Below are positions 1-5,583 of a stretch of 13,696 bases of DNA, piece after piece. Both the position numbers and the translations under genes were made by a program. The DNA lies in contig PMLO01000091.1 of NCBI GenBank assembly GCA_003158895.1, positions 11,223 through 24,918 on the forward strand, written 5' to 3'. How positions within the stretch are numbered: the stretch's first letter is position 1; every line of letters starts with the position of its first letter. The notes under the pieces are model-generated. The model saw only the letters and a program-made list of their open reading frames with translations, was not told the origin of the DNA and did not search any database. The stretch comes from Propionibacteriaceae bacterium (GTDB lineage Bacteria > Actinomycetota > Actinomycetes > Propionibacteriales > Propionibacteriaceae).

Positions 1-704
1 CTGGTGTCGAGGATCTCCGGGATGAAGCCGGGGCTGATGCCCTGGATCTTGTGCGGACCCTTGGGCTCGCCCGACAGCACCGCCGACTCGGCTGACTCGA
101 CCGCGACCACAGTGACGCCCGGACGACGCTCCTTGAGCACCTGCCCCACACCGGTGATCGTCCCGCCCGTACCCACGCCGGACACGAAGAAGTCGATCTG
201 GCCCTCGGTGTCGGCCCAGATCTCCTCTGCGGTGGTCTCCTTGTGGATCGCCACGTTCGCCGGGTTGCTGAACTGGCTGGCCAGGACGGCGCCCGGCGTG
301 TTCGCCGCGATCTCCTTCGCGCGGGCGTTCGCGCCCGGGATACCGTCGGCCGCTGGTGTGAGTACGAGCTCCGCGCCGAAGGCCCGCAGCAACGCCCGGC
401 GCTCCTTCGAGAAGCTCTCCGGCAGCACGATGATCGACTTGTAGCCGCGTGCGGCAGCGACCCACGCGAGCGCGATGCCGGTGTTGCCGGACGTGCCCTC
501 GACGATCGTGCCGCCGGGCTTCAGCGTGCCGTCGGCCTCGGCCGCGTTGATGATCGAGACGCCGATCCGGTCCTTCACCGAAGCGGCCGGGTTGTAGTAC
601 TCGAGCTTCGCCAGAACTATGGCCTGCGAGTCCCCGTACAGGCGGTTGATCTTGACGAGCGGGGTGCGGCCGATGAGAGCGGTCGCGTCCTGGTAATAGG
701 CCAT
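1..704 (-). CDS. cysK: Cysteine synthase (O-acetylserine sulfhydrylase), C-terminus cut by window edge
   Basis: This is a PLP enzyme that makes L-cysteine from O-acetylserine and sulfide in the cytoplasm. 234 residues are visible, against about 305-310 usual for the family, so roughly a quarter lies off the left edge. The PLP lysine is K44 in NPAASVKDR. The substrate loop TSGNTG is at 71-76, and the phosphate-binding loop GVGTGGT is at 176-182. Further family signatures are QFSNPAN (144-150), VLSGEPKGPHKIQG and GFIPE. The ATG at 702-704 is chosen because AGAAGGA lies about 8 nt upstream and the protein begins with the family's usual short N-terminus before IGRTPLV. The gene follows a ThiX-like thioredoxin on the same strand after 97 bp. 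That gap holds an 18-bp tandem repeat, so cysK may have its own control as well as readthrough. Cystathionine beta-synthase is less likely because the match is to CysK-type motifs throughout. Confidence 0.95.
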   Translation of the reverse strand, partial: MAYYQDATALIGRTPLVKINRLYGDSQAIVLAKLEYYNPAASVKDRIGVSIINAAEADGTLKPGGTIVEGTSGNTGIALAWVAAARGYKSIIVLPESFSKERRALLRAFGAELVLTPAADGIPGANARAKEIAANTPGAVLASQFSNPANVAIHKETTAEEIWADTEGQIDFFVSGVGTGGTITGVGQVLKERRPGVTVVAVESAESAVLSGEPKGPHKIQGISPGFIPEILDT

Positions 705-754
705 GGAGAGAATTCCTTCTGTGTCAGGGATACATGTCGTACGGGTCGTAGGCA

Positions 755-790
755 TGTCGTGTGAATGAGGTGTGTCGTGTGAATGAGGTG
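755..790. repeat. Perfect 18-bp tandem duplication upstream of cysK
   Basis: Two exact head-to-tail copies of TGTCGTGTGAATGAGGTG lie at 755-772 and 773-790, followed by a weaker partial match (GGTCGT). A related TGTCGT also begins at 735. The array fills most of the 97-bp gap between the thioredoxin stop and the cysK start. No convincing TANNNT element was found at the right spacing before cysK, so the array could be paired regulator sites, part of an RNA leader, or a neutral slippage duplication. Confidence 0.8.
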
Positions 791-801
791 GGTCGTCGAG
801 C

Positions 802-1227
802 TCAGGCGGCAGCCCTGCCGGCCACCCCCTCGAGCGCCTCGCGCACGTCCGGGGCGCGAGCGGCACCGACGATCCGGTGCCGTACCACCCCCGCCCGATC
901 GAGCAGGAGGACGGTGGGCGTCCGCGTGATCCCGTACCGCTCGACGAGGTCCAGCCGCGACTCGGCGTCGACATCGACGTGGACGACGCCCGCATCCTCG
1001 GCGGAGATCGCTGAGAGCACCCGGTGGGTGACCCGGCACGGCGCGCAGACGGACGATGAGAACTGGACGAACGTCGCGTCAGTGCCGAGCCCGACGCCGA
1101 GCTGATCAGCGTCCAGCCGTACGGACTCGTCGCTGGCCGCCCGCGGACGACCGTCGGTGCGGCGTCTGTACACGCCGAACGCGAGGGCCAGCGCTGTCGC
1201 CGCCAGGACCACGTACAGCCCGGTCAC
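802..1227 (-). CDS. thiX: Membrane-anchored thioredoxin-like protein (ThiX-like)
   Basis: A 141-residue protein with one N-terminal membrane segment (about residues 4-20) followed by a positively charged RRR stretch. This predicts an N-out/C-in anchor, with the thioredoxin domain most likely cytoplasmic. The fold covers about 48-137, with the redox motif CAPC at 61-64 and the conserved cis-proline at P104 (TRTPT). The GTG start at 1225-1227 is 2 nt after the stop of the DUF4395 gene, so the two are almost certainly translationally coupled; longer in-frame readings upstream are low-complexity Arg/Pro sequence and were rejected. In mycobacteria a DUF4395 protein and ThiX sit together with sulfurtransferase genes. 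Here the next gene is cysK, which supports a role in sulfur or thiol transfer. The exact partner is unknown and the gene symbol is by analogy. Confidence 0.85.
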   Translation of the reverse strand: MTGLYVVLAATALALAFGVYRRRTDGRPRAASDESVRLDADQLGVGLGTDATFVQFSSSVCAPCRVTHRVLSAISAEDAGVVHVDVDAESRLDLVERYGITRTPTVLLLDRAGVVRHRIVGAARAPDVREALEGVAGRAAA

Positions 1228-1229
1228 GC

Positions 1230-1694
1230 TCAGGCCTCCGAGCCGAGGGAGGCGAGCGGCCGACCGGCGAGGCGGCGGCCGAGAAGATAGACCTCGCACC
1301 CGAGGCAGAAGTCGAAGACGGCGTTGAGGAGGGCTGCGATGAGCGCGACGCCGACCGCCACGTAGAAGAGGACGGGCGCCCAGACGAGCCCCGCGAGGCC
1401 TGCCAGGGCGAAGATCAGCCCGACCGTCTGCGCGAAGCGTGGTGGACGCGGATCCTCCCATTCCGTGGGAGAAGAGAGCCTGGGCCGTACGAGGCTGCGG
1501 TAGAGGATCCCGTACGGCTGGACGCTGAGCCCTACGAGCGAGCCGAGGGCGAACGCGGCGGTCTGGAGAATCAGGAGCACGAGCGCCGGCGCACCGGGCC
1601 CGAGGATGAGCGTGATCGCGAGCACCACGGACGTGATCGCGGCGCCGAAGCGTGGCCCACGGGGGTCGATCGGCGTGGGAGGGACTGATGACAT
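1230..1694 (-). CDS. DUF4395 membrane protein, sulfur-linked
   Basis: A 154-residue integral membrane protein of the DUF4395 family. The family hallmarks are the opening IDPRGPRF (9-16), a middle segment GLSVQPYGILYRSLVRPRL, and a terminal FCLGCE motif with a CxxC pair at C130/C133. About four hydrophobic segments are visible (about 18-32, 35-56, 88-104, 106-126). The CxxC lies just after the last one, placed so that the neighbouring thioredoxin could reduce it. I chose the ATG at 1692-1694 because AGGAA lies 5 nt upstream and the family motif then starts near residue 9; a GTG at 1737-1739 would add 15 residues but sits inside a predicted regulatory helix. It is the first full gene after the poly-Cys leader and is coupled to the thioredoxin gene. 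Its biochemical role is not established; transfer or sensing of thiols is inference from context. Confidence 0.85.
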   Translation of the reverse strand: MSSVPPTPIDPRGPRFGAAITSVVLAITLILGPGAPALVLLILQTAAFALGSLVGLSVQPYGILYRSLVRPRLSSPTEWEDPRPPRFAQTVGLIFALAGLAGLVWAPVLFYVAVGVALIAALLNAVFDFCLGCEVYLLGRRLAGRPLASLGSEA

Positions 1695-1818
1695 GTCGGT
1701 TCCTGTGGTCGTTGGGTCGGAGGACTCAGGCGACAACACACCCCGCGGCAGCGGTCGGTACGAAACCAGGTGGAGGACTGCCGCGGCGAAGCTGTCGCGG
1801 GACAGTCGGGTCGTGTTG

Positions 1819-1893
1819 TCAGCGAACGCGACAACAACACATGGCGGAGCGCATGCAGCCGAACACGGCCGCAGATGATTGAGCGCTCAACAT
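1819..1893 (-). CDS. Poly-cysteine leader peptide (probable cysteine attenuator uORF)
   Basis: A 24-codon ORF starting ATG TTG AGC GCT CAA and ending MCCCRVR before a TGA stop. Three consecutive TGT Cys codons lie at 1831-1839, with one further Cys codon upstream (VFGC). No Shine-Dalgarno sequence precedes the ATG. Instead TAGTGT ends 7 nt before it, the spacing expected of a leaderless actinobacterial mRNA. Internal in-frame ATGs at 1852-1854 and 1840-1842 also lack a ribosome site, which favours the leaderless start. Leaderless uORFs with poly-Cys tracts before sulfur genes, acting as cysteine-responsive attenuators, are known in mycobacteria. The same reading here is inference from codons, position and the sulfur operon that follows. 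It is much too short to be found by usual gene callers. Confidence 0.75.
   Translation of the reverse strand: MLSAQSSAAVFGCMRSAMCCCRVR
1879..1890. promoter_or_regulatory. Perfect 12-bp palindrome at predicted transcription start (possible repressor operator)
   Basis: TTGAGCGCTCAA is a perfect palindrome lying 3 to 15 nt inside the predicted leaderless transcript, over codons 2 to 5 of the poly-Cys leader. Its position just downstream of the TAGTGT element suits a repressor that blocks RNA polymerase. Palindromes of this form are often bound by TetR-family repressors, but no regulator gene is nearby and the binding protein is unknown. Confidence 0.4.
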
Positions 1894-1900
1894 GACGCGG

Positions 1901-1906
1901 ACACTA
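1901..1906 (-). promoter_or_regulatory. Predicted -10 element of the leader-DUF4395-thiX transcript
   Basis: TAGTGT fits the actinobacterial TANNNT consensus. Its final T is 8 nt from the A of the leader ATG (7 nt lie between), so transcription should begin at or 1 nt before that ATG. No clear -35 hexamer is visible at 16-18 bp, which is common in high-GC actinobacteria. Confidence 0.5.
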
Positions 1907-1977
1907 GCACGGGACCCTTCGACCCTCCCAGTCGTTGTCTCGGCTGCTGGGCGTGAGCCGTCCGGACACGCGTTTTC

Positions 1978-2005
1978 ATGAGGATGTCCCGCTCAGGGTC
2001 CTCAT
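1978..2005. repeat. Inverted repeat between the divergent leader operon and the radical-SAM-like gene
   Basis: ATGAGGA (1978-1984) is the exact complement of TCCTCAT (1999-2005). Inside it CCC (1988-1990) faces GGG (1996-1998) across a 5-nt loop, with a one-sided TGT bulge. No T-run follows on either strand, so it is not a convincing terminator; an operator or RNA element for the plus-strand gene is possible. The rest of 1907-2118 shows TATCGT at 2034-2039 as a possible plus-strand -10 and a small ATCGT/ACGAT inverted repeat at 2035-2052, and no supportable gene. Confidence 0.35.
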
Positions 2006-2118
2006 CTTCGCGACCCGTCTGAGCGTCCGCAGTTATCGTGACTTTCAACGATGACAGGTGTCGTGGTGGCTGCCGAGGAGGCAGCGCGCGTACCTGGTGG
2101 CCTGGGGGGGACGACAGC

Positions 2119-3465
2119 GTGAAGGTCCTTCTGGCGCGGCCACGTCCCGATTCGAGGTCGGTGAACGTGCAGCGCTTCATGATCCCTGAGCCTCTCGAGC
2201 TGGAGATCCTCGCCGCCCACCTGCAGAAGCTCGGCCATGACGTGGACGTCGTGGATCTCGTCCTCGAGCGCCGGCGGCTGCGATGGTTCGTCACTCAGCA
2301 GCACTACGACCTGGTCGGACTGACCGGCTACATCAACCACGTCCAAGTGATCAAGCAGCTCGCGCGCGACGTGAAGCGGGTCTCTCCCCAGACGCAGGTC
2401 GTCGTGGGAGGGATCCACGCCGAGGCCGTACCGACCGACTTCATCGACCCGTCGATCGACCACATCGTGTGGGCCAACGGAGCGATGACCATCGGGGAGC
2501 TCGCATCCGGCATCTCCGCCGCCGAGGCCGCCTGCCTGCCGGGCGTGTGGGGCTCCGGCAAGGCCAAACCAGCCGCAGACCACCCCCGCGGGCTGCTGCC
2601 GGACCGTACGATCACGGCCAAGTACAGGAGCAGGTACACCTACATCCATCACGAGCGCAGCGCGACGCTGCACACCTCGTACGGATGCGTGGCGCCCTCC
2701 GGGACCGGCCGCCCCTCGGACCGTAGGTGCTGGGAGCGTGATCTGGACGAGGTCATGGACGATCTCCAGGCCATCGACGAAGCACACGTCTTCATCGTCG
2801 ATGACGACTTCCTCTCCAGGTCGTCCGGGGTCAAGGCGTTCTGCGACGCGTTGGATGCGCGGGGCATCTCCAAGCGGTTCATCGCGTACGCGCGGCCCGA
2901 ATACGTCGGCGACCATCCCGACGACATCCGCTTGCTCGCAGAGCACGGTTTCGAAGGGCTCTTCCTCAGGCTGCGGCCCTTCCCCACGTCCCAGCTGGAC
3001 GAGGAGGATCGCACGTCGATCGACCAGGCCAAGAAGGCCGTACGCGTGCTGGAGGCGGCCGGCGTCCAGTGCTATTCGGATCTGTTCACGGGGATGGACT
3101 GGGCCCGCTCGGACTTCGACCACCTCATCGACTTCCTCAACCAGCTCGAGTACCCGATGGTGAACATCCAGCCGAGCACCCCGTTGCCGGGCACGCCGGA
3201 GTTCGCCGCCGACCACCACCGGCTCAGCCTGGCGCGGGACCGCGCCGAGCGATGGGACCACGCCCATCTGGCGTTCCAGCCCACCGAGCTCGGCCCCCGC
3301 GCGTACTACTGGAACCTGTTGCGGGCGCACTACAAGACCTCAGCCACTCCTGGGCGGCGGCGCTACATCAAGGACCGGTACGGGGACGAGGTCTATCGAC
3401 GGATGCTTCGCGGCTCGATGGGTAACACGTGGCAGTACGTCAAGCTCATGGTCCGTCCTGGCTGA
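2119..3465 (+). CDS. B12-binding / radical-SAM-like protein lacking two of three cluster cysteines
   Basis: A 448-residue protein with the layout of class B cobalamin-dependent radical SAM enzymes, resembling hopanoid C-3 methylase (HpnR)-type proteins in FMIPEPLELEILAAHL (20-35), VGLTGYINHV and VVGGIHAEAVP (95-105). The N-terminal half looks like a B12-binding Rossmann domain. The second half resembles the SAM barrel, with VFIVDDDFL near 224-232 and STPLPGTPEF later. Two anomalies stand out. The expected CX3CX2C reads C190-VAP-S194-GT-G197, so the second and third iron-sulfur ligands are missing. The usual GEGE after the B12 domain reads WANGA (118-122). The GTG at 2119 is preferred over a GTG at 2038 because GGGGGG lies 8 nt upstream and the domain begins directly after it. 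Classical radical chemistry seems unlikely; its function is unknown. The gene stands alone, divergent from the sulfur module and converging on the gene at 3501. Confidence 0.8.
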   Translation: MKVLLARPRPDSRSVNVQRFMIPEPLELEILAAHLQKLGHDVDVVDLVLERRRLRWFVTQQHYDLVGLTGYINHVQVIKQLARDVKRVSPQTQVVVGGIHAEAVPTDFIDPSIDHIVWANGAMTIGELASGISAAEAACLPGVWGSGKAKPAADHPRGLLPDRTITAKYRSRYTYIHHERSATLHTSYGCVAPSGTGRPSDRRCWERDLDEVMDDLQAIDEAHVFIVDDDFLSRSSGVKAFCDALDARGISKRFIAYARPEYVGDHPDDIRLLAEHGFEGLFLRLRPFPTSQLDEEDRTSIDQAKKAVRVLEAAGVQCYSDLFTGMDWARSDFDHLIDFLNQLEYPMVNIQPSTPLPGTPEFAADHHRLSLARDRAERWDHAHLAFQPTELGPRAYYWNLLRAHYKTSATPGRRRYIKDRYGDEVYRRMLRGSMGNTWQYVKLMVRPG

Positions 3466-3500
3466 GGGTCACGCAGGATTCGCGGGCACCGTCTGAGCCA

Positions 3501-4190
3501 TCAGAGCCCGTCATCCGACTCGGACGGCGGCAGCGCCCGGCGAGGGGCGGTGCGCTCCCAGGCCTCCTCGTCCTCGCCCGACGTGGGCTCCGACTCCGAC
3601 GCGGCAACCGGCGCCGGGGCGACGGGCTTGTACACAGTCGTGGCAGGGGGAGCCGCGGGCGCGACCCATGGACCTGCGTCGCGGGCTGGAGCTCTTCGCG
3701 GGAGTGCGTCGTCGTCGTCGTCGTCAGGGGGTGCGTACGCGTACCGACCGGGATGCGGCTCGGTGCCCACGCCTGCGCCCGATCGCCAGGAACCTGAGTC
3801 GATCATCGCCCGAGGCTCCCAGTCCTCGGCGTCGTCGGACACGATGACCGGTTCCTCGTCGCGCGGCGCCCATCCCGAGACATCGGCCCGGGCAACGCCG
3901 CGGGCAGGGATGGGCTGACGGGGGCCTCGCGACACCGCCGCGAACAGGGCAAGGCAGACGATCCCCGCGAGCATCATCAGCGTGGCCGTGACATTGCCGA
4001 CGATGACCTGGACCCGCGCCGGGCTGCCGTCGAACACGGAGACGGCGATGACGGCGAGGTAGCCGATAATGATCACCAGACCAGTGCCGAACCAGATCCA
4101 CGCCGGCTTGTACGGAAAACGCGACGCGACCTCATAGCCCCACCCGATGAGCACCACCGTGAGCACGGTGTGCCACAACAGCGCCGTCAC
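3501..4190 (-). CDS. Hypothetical membrane protein with long acidic, proline-rich tail
   Basis: A 229-residue protein I do not recognise. The first 88 residues hold three hydrophobic segments (about 5-20, 32-53 and 64-86). The remaining 140 residues are low-complexity, rich in Pro, Ala, Asp and Glu, and likely disordered. The tail contains six consecutive Asp (156-161) encoded by six GAC codons, seen as (GTC)6 at 3708-3725 on the plus strand. The start is a GTG at 4188-4190 with GGGAGG about 10 nt upstream. It lies 62 bp after lysC on the same strand and could be the last gene of that transcript. It ends 35 bp from the convergent gene that stops at 3465, with no clear terminator between them. 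The tail could bind a basic partner, but no function is assigned. Confidence 0.75.
   Translation of the reverse strand: MTALLWHTVLTVVLIGWGYEVASRFPYKPAWIWFGTGLVIIIGYLAVIAVSVFDGSPARVQVIVGNVTATLMMLAGIVCLALFAAVSRGPRQPIPARGVARADVSGWAPRDEEPVIVSDDAEDWEPRAMIDSGSWRSGAGVGTEPHPGRYAYAPPDDDDDDALPRRAPARDAGPWVAPAAPPATTVYKPVAPAPVAASESEPTSGEDEEAWERTAPRRALPPSESDDGL
3708..3725. repeat. (GTC)6 trinucleotide run encoding Asp6
   Basis: Six uninterrupted GTC units inside the tail of the hypothetical membrane protein give a homopolymeric GAC codon run. Uninterrupted identical codons can change length in frame by slippage. Confidence 0.9.
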
Positions 4191-4252
4191 ACCCGCCCTC
4201 CCGCCCGTCAGGTCCCGATGCGACCGGTGTCAGTATGCCGTGTCGTACGGGC

Positions 4253-4768
4253 TCAGCGCCCAGTACCCCCGTAGACGACCGCTTCGCCCTCGCCATCGAG
4301 GCCGAAAGCAGTGTGAGCGGCACGTACGGCGTCGTCGACCTGCTCAGCCGGTACGACCACCGAGATCCGGATCTCCGAGGTCGAGATCATGCCGATGTTG
4401 ATGCCCGCGTTCGCGAGGGCCGTGAAGAACGTGGCGGACACGCCAGGGTGCGACCGCATCCCGACGCCGACGATCGAGACCTTGCCGATCTGGTCGTCGT
4501 ACAGCAGGTCGGTGAACCCGATCGTCCCCTGTACGGCACGCAGCGCGTCGAGCGCCACCTTGCCGTCCGACTGCGGCAGCGTGAACGAGATCGCCGTGGA
4601 CGCGTCCTGGACCGACACGTTCTGCACGATCATGTCGATGTTGATGTCGGCGAACGCGACGGTTTCGAAGATGCGCGCGGCCTCGCCGATCTTGTCGGGA
4701 ACGCCGACGACGGTGACTTTCGCCTCGCTGCGATCGTGGGTCACGCCCGTGATGAGTGCGGCTTCCAT
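4253..4768 (-). CDS. lysC: Aspartate kinase beta subunit from in-frame internal start
   Basis: An ATG at 4766-4768 inside lysC begins MEAALITGVTHDRSEAKVTV and would give a 171-residue protein made only of the ACT regulatory domains. A strong ribosome site (GGAAGGA, about 6-7 nt upstream) precedes it. The same arrangement, with a beta subunit of about 172 residues starting at the equivalent Met, is established in Corynebacterium glutamicum, where the alpha2beta2 enzyme is feedback-inhibited by lysine plus threonine. Production of the beta subunit here is inference from the start site and homology. Confidence 0.7.
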   Translation of the reverse strand: MEAALITGVTHDRSEAKVTVVGVPDKIGEAARIFETVAFADINIDMIVQNVSVQDASTAISFTLPQSDGKVALDALRAVQGTIGFTDLLYDDQIGKVSIVGVGMRSHPGVSATFFTALANAGINIGMISTSEIRISVVVPAEQVDDAVRAAHTAFGLDGEGEAVVYGGTGR

Positions 4769-5524
4769 GGCGGGTCCTTCCGTGATGAGCGACGAGTCCA
4801 TGACCCAGGTGCCGGGCTTGGCAGAGAACGAGGAGCGGACATGCACCTGGACGCCTGCGCGCCGTGCGTACTCGACGCAGCGCAGGTGCAGGATCTTGGC
4901 GCCGTTCGCGGCCAGTTCGAGCATCTCCTCGTACGAGATCTCGGGGATGCGGCGAGCGCCTCCGACGATGCGCGGGTCGGCGGTGAAGACACCGTCGACG
5001 TCGGTGTAGATCTCGCACCACTCGGCGCCGAGGGCCGCCGCGAGGGCGACCGCCGTCGTGTCCGAGGCGCCCCGGCCCAGCGTGGTGATGTCCTTGGTGG
5101 TCTGCGAGACGCCCTGGAAGCCGGCCACGATCACGATGTTGTCGTCGCCCAGCGCCTCGACGATCCGGCCGGGCGTGATGTCGATGATGCGGGCGTTGCC
5201 GTGGGTCGCGGTGGTGATGACGCCGGCCTGCGAGCCGGTGAAGGACCGTGCGTGGAAGCCCGTGTCGGCGATCGCCATCGCGAGCAGCGCGGCGCTCATG
5301 CGTTCACCGGCTGTGAGCAGCATGTCGAGCTCGCGCGCGGGCGGCTGCGGGCTGACCTGCTGCGCCAGTTCCAGGAGCTCGTCGGTCGTGTCCCCCATCG
5401 CGGAGATGACGACCACGACGTCATGCCCCAGCTTCTTGGTCTCGACGATCCGCCTCGCGACGCGTTTGATGCTCTCCGCGTCGGCGACCGACGATCCGCC
5501 GAACTTCTGGACGACCCGTGTCAC
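4253..5524 (-). CDS. lysC: Aspartate kinase, alpha subunit (contains internal beta start)
   Basis: This cytoplasmic enzyme phosphorylates L-aspartate, the first step towards lysine, threonine, methionine and diaminopimelate. The 423 residues match the 421-residue actinobacterial enzyme. KFGGSS (7-12) begins the kinase domain. GRGASDTTAVAL (150-161) is the nucleotide/aspartate region, with Ala where most homologues have Gly. YTDVDGVFTADPR (173-185) follows. Two ACT domains fill about 260-420 (SEAKVTVVGVPDKIGEAARIF; IGKVSIVGVGMRSHPGVSATFF) and are the usual site of lysine/threonine feedback control. The GTG start at 5522-5524 has GGGAGGT a few nt upstream. The gene follows the SDR gene by 59 bp. 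The usual partner asd is not downstream; an unrelated membrane protein gene is. Confidence 0.96.
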   Translation of the reverse strand: MTRVVQKFGGSSVADAESIKRVARRIVETKKLGHDVVVVISAMGDTTDELLELAQQVSPQPPARELDMLLTAGERMSAALLAMAIADTGFHARSFTGSQAGVITTATHGNARIIDITPGRIVEALGDDNIVIVAGFQGVSQTTKDITTLGRGASDTTAVALAAALGAEWCEIYTDVDGVFTADPRIVGGARRIPEISYEEMLELAANGAKILHLRCVEYARRAGVQVHVRSSFSAKPGTWVMDSSLITEGPAMEAALITGVTHDRSEAKVTVVGVPDKIGEAARIFETVAFADINIDMIVQNVSVQDASTAISFTLPQSDGKVALDALRAVQGTIGFTDLLYDDQIGKVSIVGVGMRSHPGVSATFFTALANAGINIGMISTSEIRISVVVPAEQVDDAVRAAHTAFGLDGEGEAVVYGGTGR

Positions 5525-5583
5525 CCGACCTCCCTTGCCGGTCCACGAGTCTAGGGCTTCGGGCTCGGTCGAGAGGGGGGTGC

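Larger units (their letters stand above)
1695..1893 (-). promoter_or_regulatory. Candidate cysteine-responsive attenuator with two competing helix sets
   Basis: Read as minus-strand RNA, two arrangements exclude each other. In state 1 the Cys-codon segment GUGUUGU (1840-1834) pairs with ACAACAC (1819-1813), and GACUG/CCGCG (1807-1803, 1800-1796) pairs with CGCGG/CAGUC (1785-1781, 1780-1776). In state 2 GACAACAC (1820-1813) pairs with GUGUUGUC (1739-1732), and CCGCGGCAG (1786-1778) pairs with CUGCCGCGG (1751-1743), both perfect and nested. A ribosome stalled at the Cys codons would mask 1840-1834 and favour state 2. The Shine-Dalgarno of the DUF4395 gene (AGGAA, 1704-1700) lies just downstream. 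A GGUUUC in the state-2 loop (1767-1762) could pair with GGAACC around it. There is no U-tract, so translational control is likelier than termination. Which state is ON is not resolved. Confidence 0.6.

Noticed and set aside
1978..2022. A 14-codon Ser-rich ORF upstream of the radical-SAM-like gene
   Set aside because: It has no ribosome site or leaderless -10, and the ATG is part of an inverted repeat, so there is not enough to call it a gene.
2686..2730. A frameshift explaining the missing radical SAM cysteines
   Set aside because: Neither alternative frame restores a Cys-rich motif, and sequence on both sides stays in one frame with family similarity.
2002..3330. A 442-codon minus-strand frame opposite the radical-SAM-like gene
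   Set aside because: The plus-strand protein has clear family features; the minus reading does not.
4235..5554. A 439-codon plus-strand frame opposite lysC
   Set aside because: It is a shadow of aspartate kinase with no recognisable family and biased Arg/Asp composition.
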